This document shows positions 63,728-64,000 of a stretch of DNA of 64,000 nt, piece after piece. A program made the translations under genes and the position numbers. The stretch spans positions 92,068-156,067 of the forward strand of contig JBGAUT010000011.1 of assembly GCA_044228505.1 (NCBI GenBank), given 5' to 3'. Source of the stretch: JAEUKA01 sp044228505. Its GTDB lineage: Bacteria > Myxococcota_A > Polyangia > Palsa-1104 > JAEUJZ01. The number at the start of each line of letters is the position of its first letter. Positions within the stretch are counted from its first letter, which is position 1. The notes under the pieces were generated by a model. It was not told the DNA's origin, did no database searches, and saw only the letters and a program-made list of their open reading frames with translations.

Positions 63728-64000
63728 TTTCGACGTTTGATAACCTTCGCAGCAGGATGCGGGTCTCTGCAAGCCAAATCCAGGCGGCGGAGACATCGAG
63801 AAGGCGGTCGTAGTCTTTGGAGAGTCGTCGCGGGCGCTCAACCCAGGAGTGCGTTCGCTCGACCACCCAGCGGCGAGGTAGGATCGGGAATGGGCGTGCT
63901 TCCGTAGCAAACAACGGCAGTTGGGAGTCGCTCCATGTGCCTGCCACGCTGGGTCGTCGCACCACCTCCACGTCGAGCTTGTACCGTGTTCGCAGCGAAT
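63720..64000 (-). mobile_element. IS5-family transposase, 3' part (5' end outside window)
   Basis: Minus-strand frame open from the window edge to 63720, about 93 residues. YKLDVEVVRR, then LPRRWVVERTHSWVERPRRLSKDYD and LAETRILLRRL match the C-terminal region of IS5-family (IS427-like) DDE transposases; the Glu of VVERT is the expected third catalytic acid. The start is beyond position 64000, so intactness cannot be judged. The terminal repeat probably lies at about 63705-63730. Confidence 0.8.

Overview
The window looks like chromosomal DNA of a myxobacterium-like organism (Myxococcota). It is GC-rich. It has a MYXO-CTERM-type sorting tail, many SPII lipoproteins, FG-GAP/VCBS and thrombospondin-type-3 repeat surface proteins, Hanks-type Ser/Thr kinase pieces, a cyclase-ATPase-TPR giant and a small ribbon-helix-helix protein of a type I associate with this phylum. 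No tRNA, rRNA, CRISPR array or replication origin was recognised.

Layout. 1-4749: a truncated lipoprotein and a CHAP-type amidase on the minus strand, divergent from a translationally coupled metallophosphoesterase and clan-CD (gingipain/CHAT-like) cysteine peptidase. 4751-12278: geranylgeranyl-reductase-type flavoprotein, a hybrid receiver/histidine kinase with Glu at the phosphoacceptor site, a coupled helical-repeat protein, a rhodanese lipoprotein, a PP1-like phosphatase and a HAMP membrane sensor. 12352-20309: a methyltransferase fused to a Nudix-like tail, a secreted protein with six CNQWGC motifs followed by a degenerate 21-nt repeat array, an alpha/beta hydrolase operon with an RHH regulator, a TetR regulator and EttA. 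20408-24665: a coupled MoxR / DUF58 / TgpA-type transglutaminase operon. 24761-29931: HEAT-repeat protein, a hypothetical protein, and a PHA-synthase-like hydrolase fused to an acyl-CoA synthetase.

30096-49250 is accessory and rich in surface proteins: FG-GAP protein, beta-propeller lipoprotein, DUF11/MYXO-CTERM protein, OmpA/TSP3 protein with a Lys-rich tail, SDR, DUF2325, GST, an astacin-like metalloprotease lipoprotein with exact 150-bp VCBS repeats, several small lipoproteins (one a tandem duplication of an ABM-like domain) and a frameshifted lectin relic. 49259-54252 is a two-gene signalling unit: a 1376-aa protein resembling soluble adenylyl cyclase, then a V4R sensor.

54769-62143 is rearranged. 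The N-lobe of a Ser/Thr kinase on the plus strand stops at the HRDLKPD catalytic loop. A kinase C-lobe on the minus strand starts at the same loop 7 kb away and is followed by a TPR protein, a BMP-like lipoprotein, a PstS-like protein and a small lipoprotein. An IS701 remnant and a TrxC-like thioredoxin lie near the left junction. An inversion of the operon is a testable explanation. The right end has a gene interrupted by two consecutive in-frame TAG codons and the 3' part of an IS5-family transposase running out of the window.
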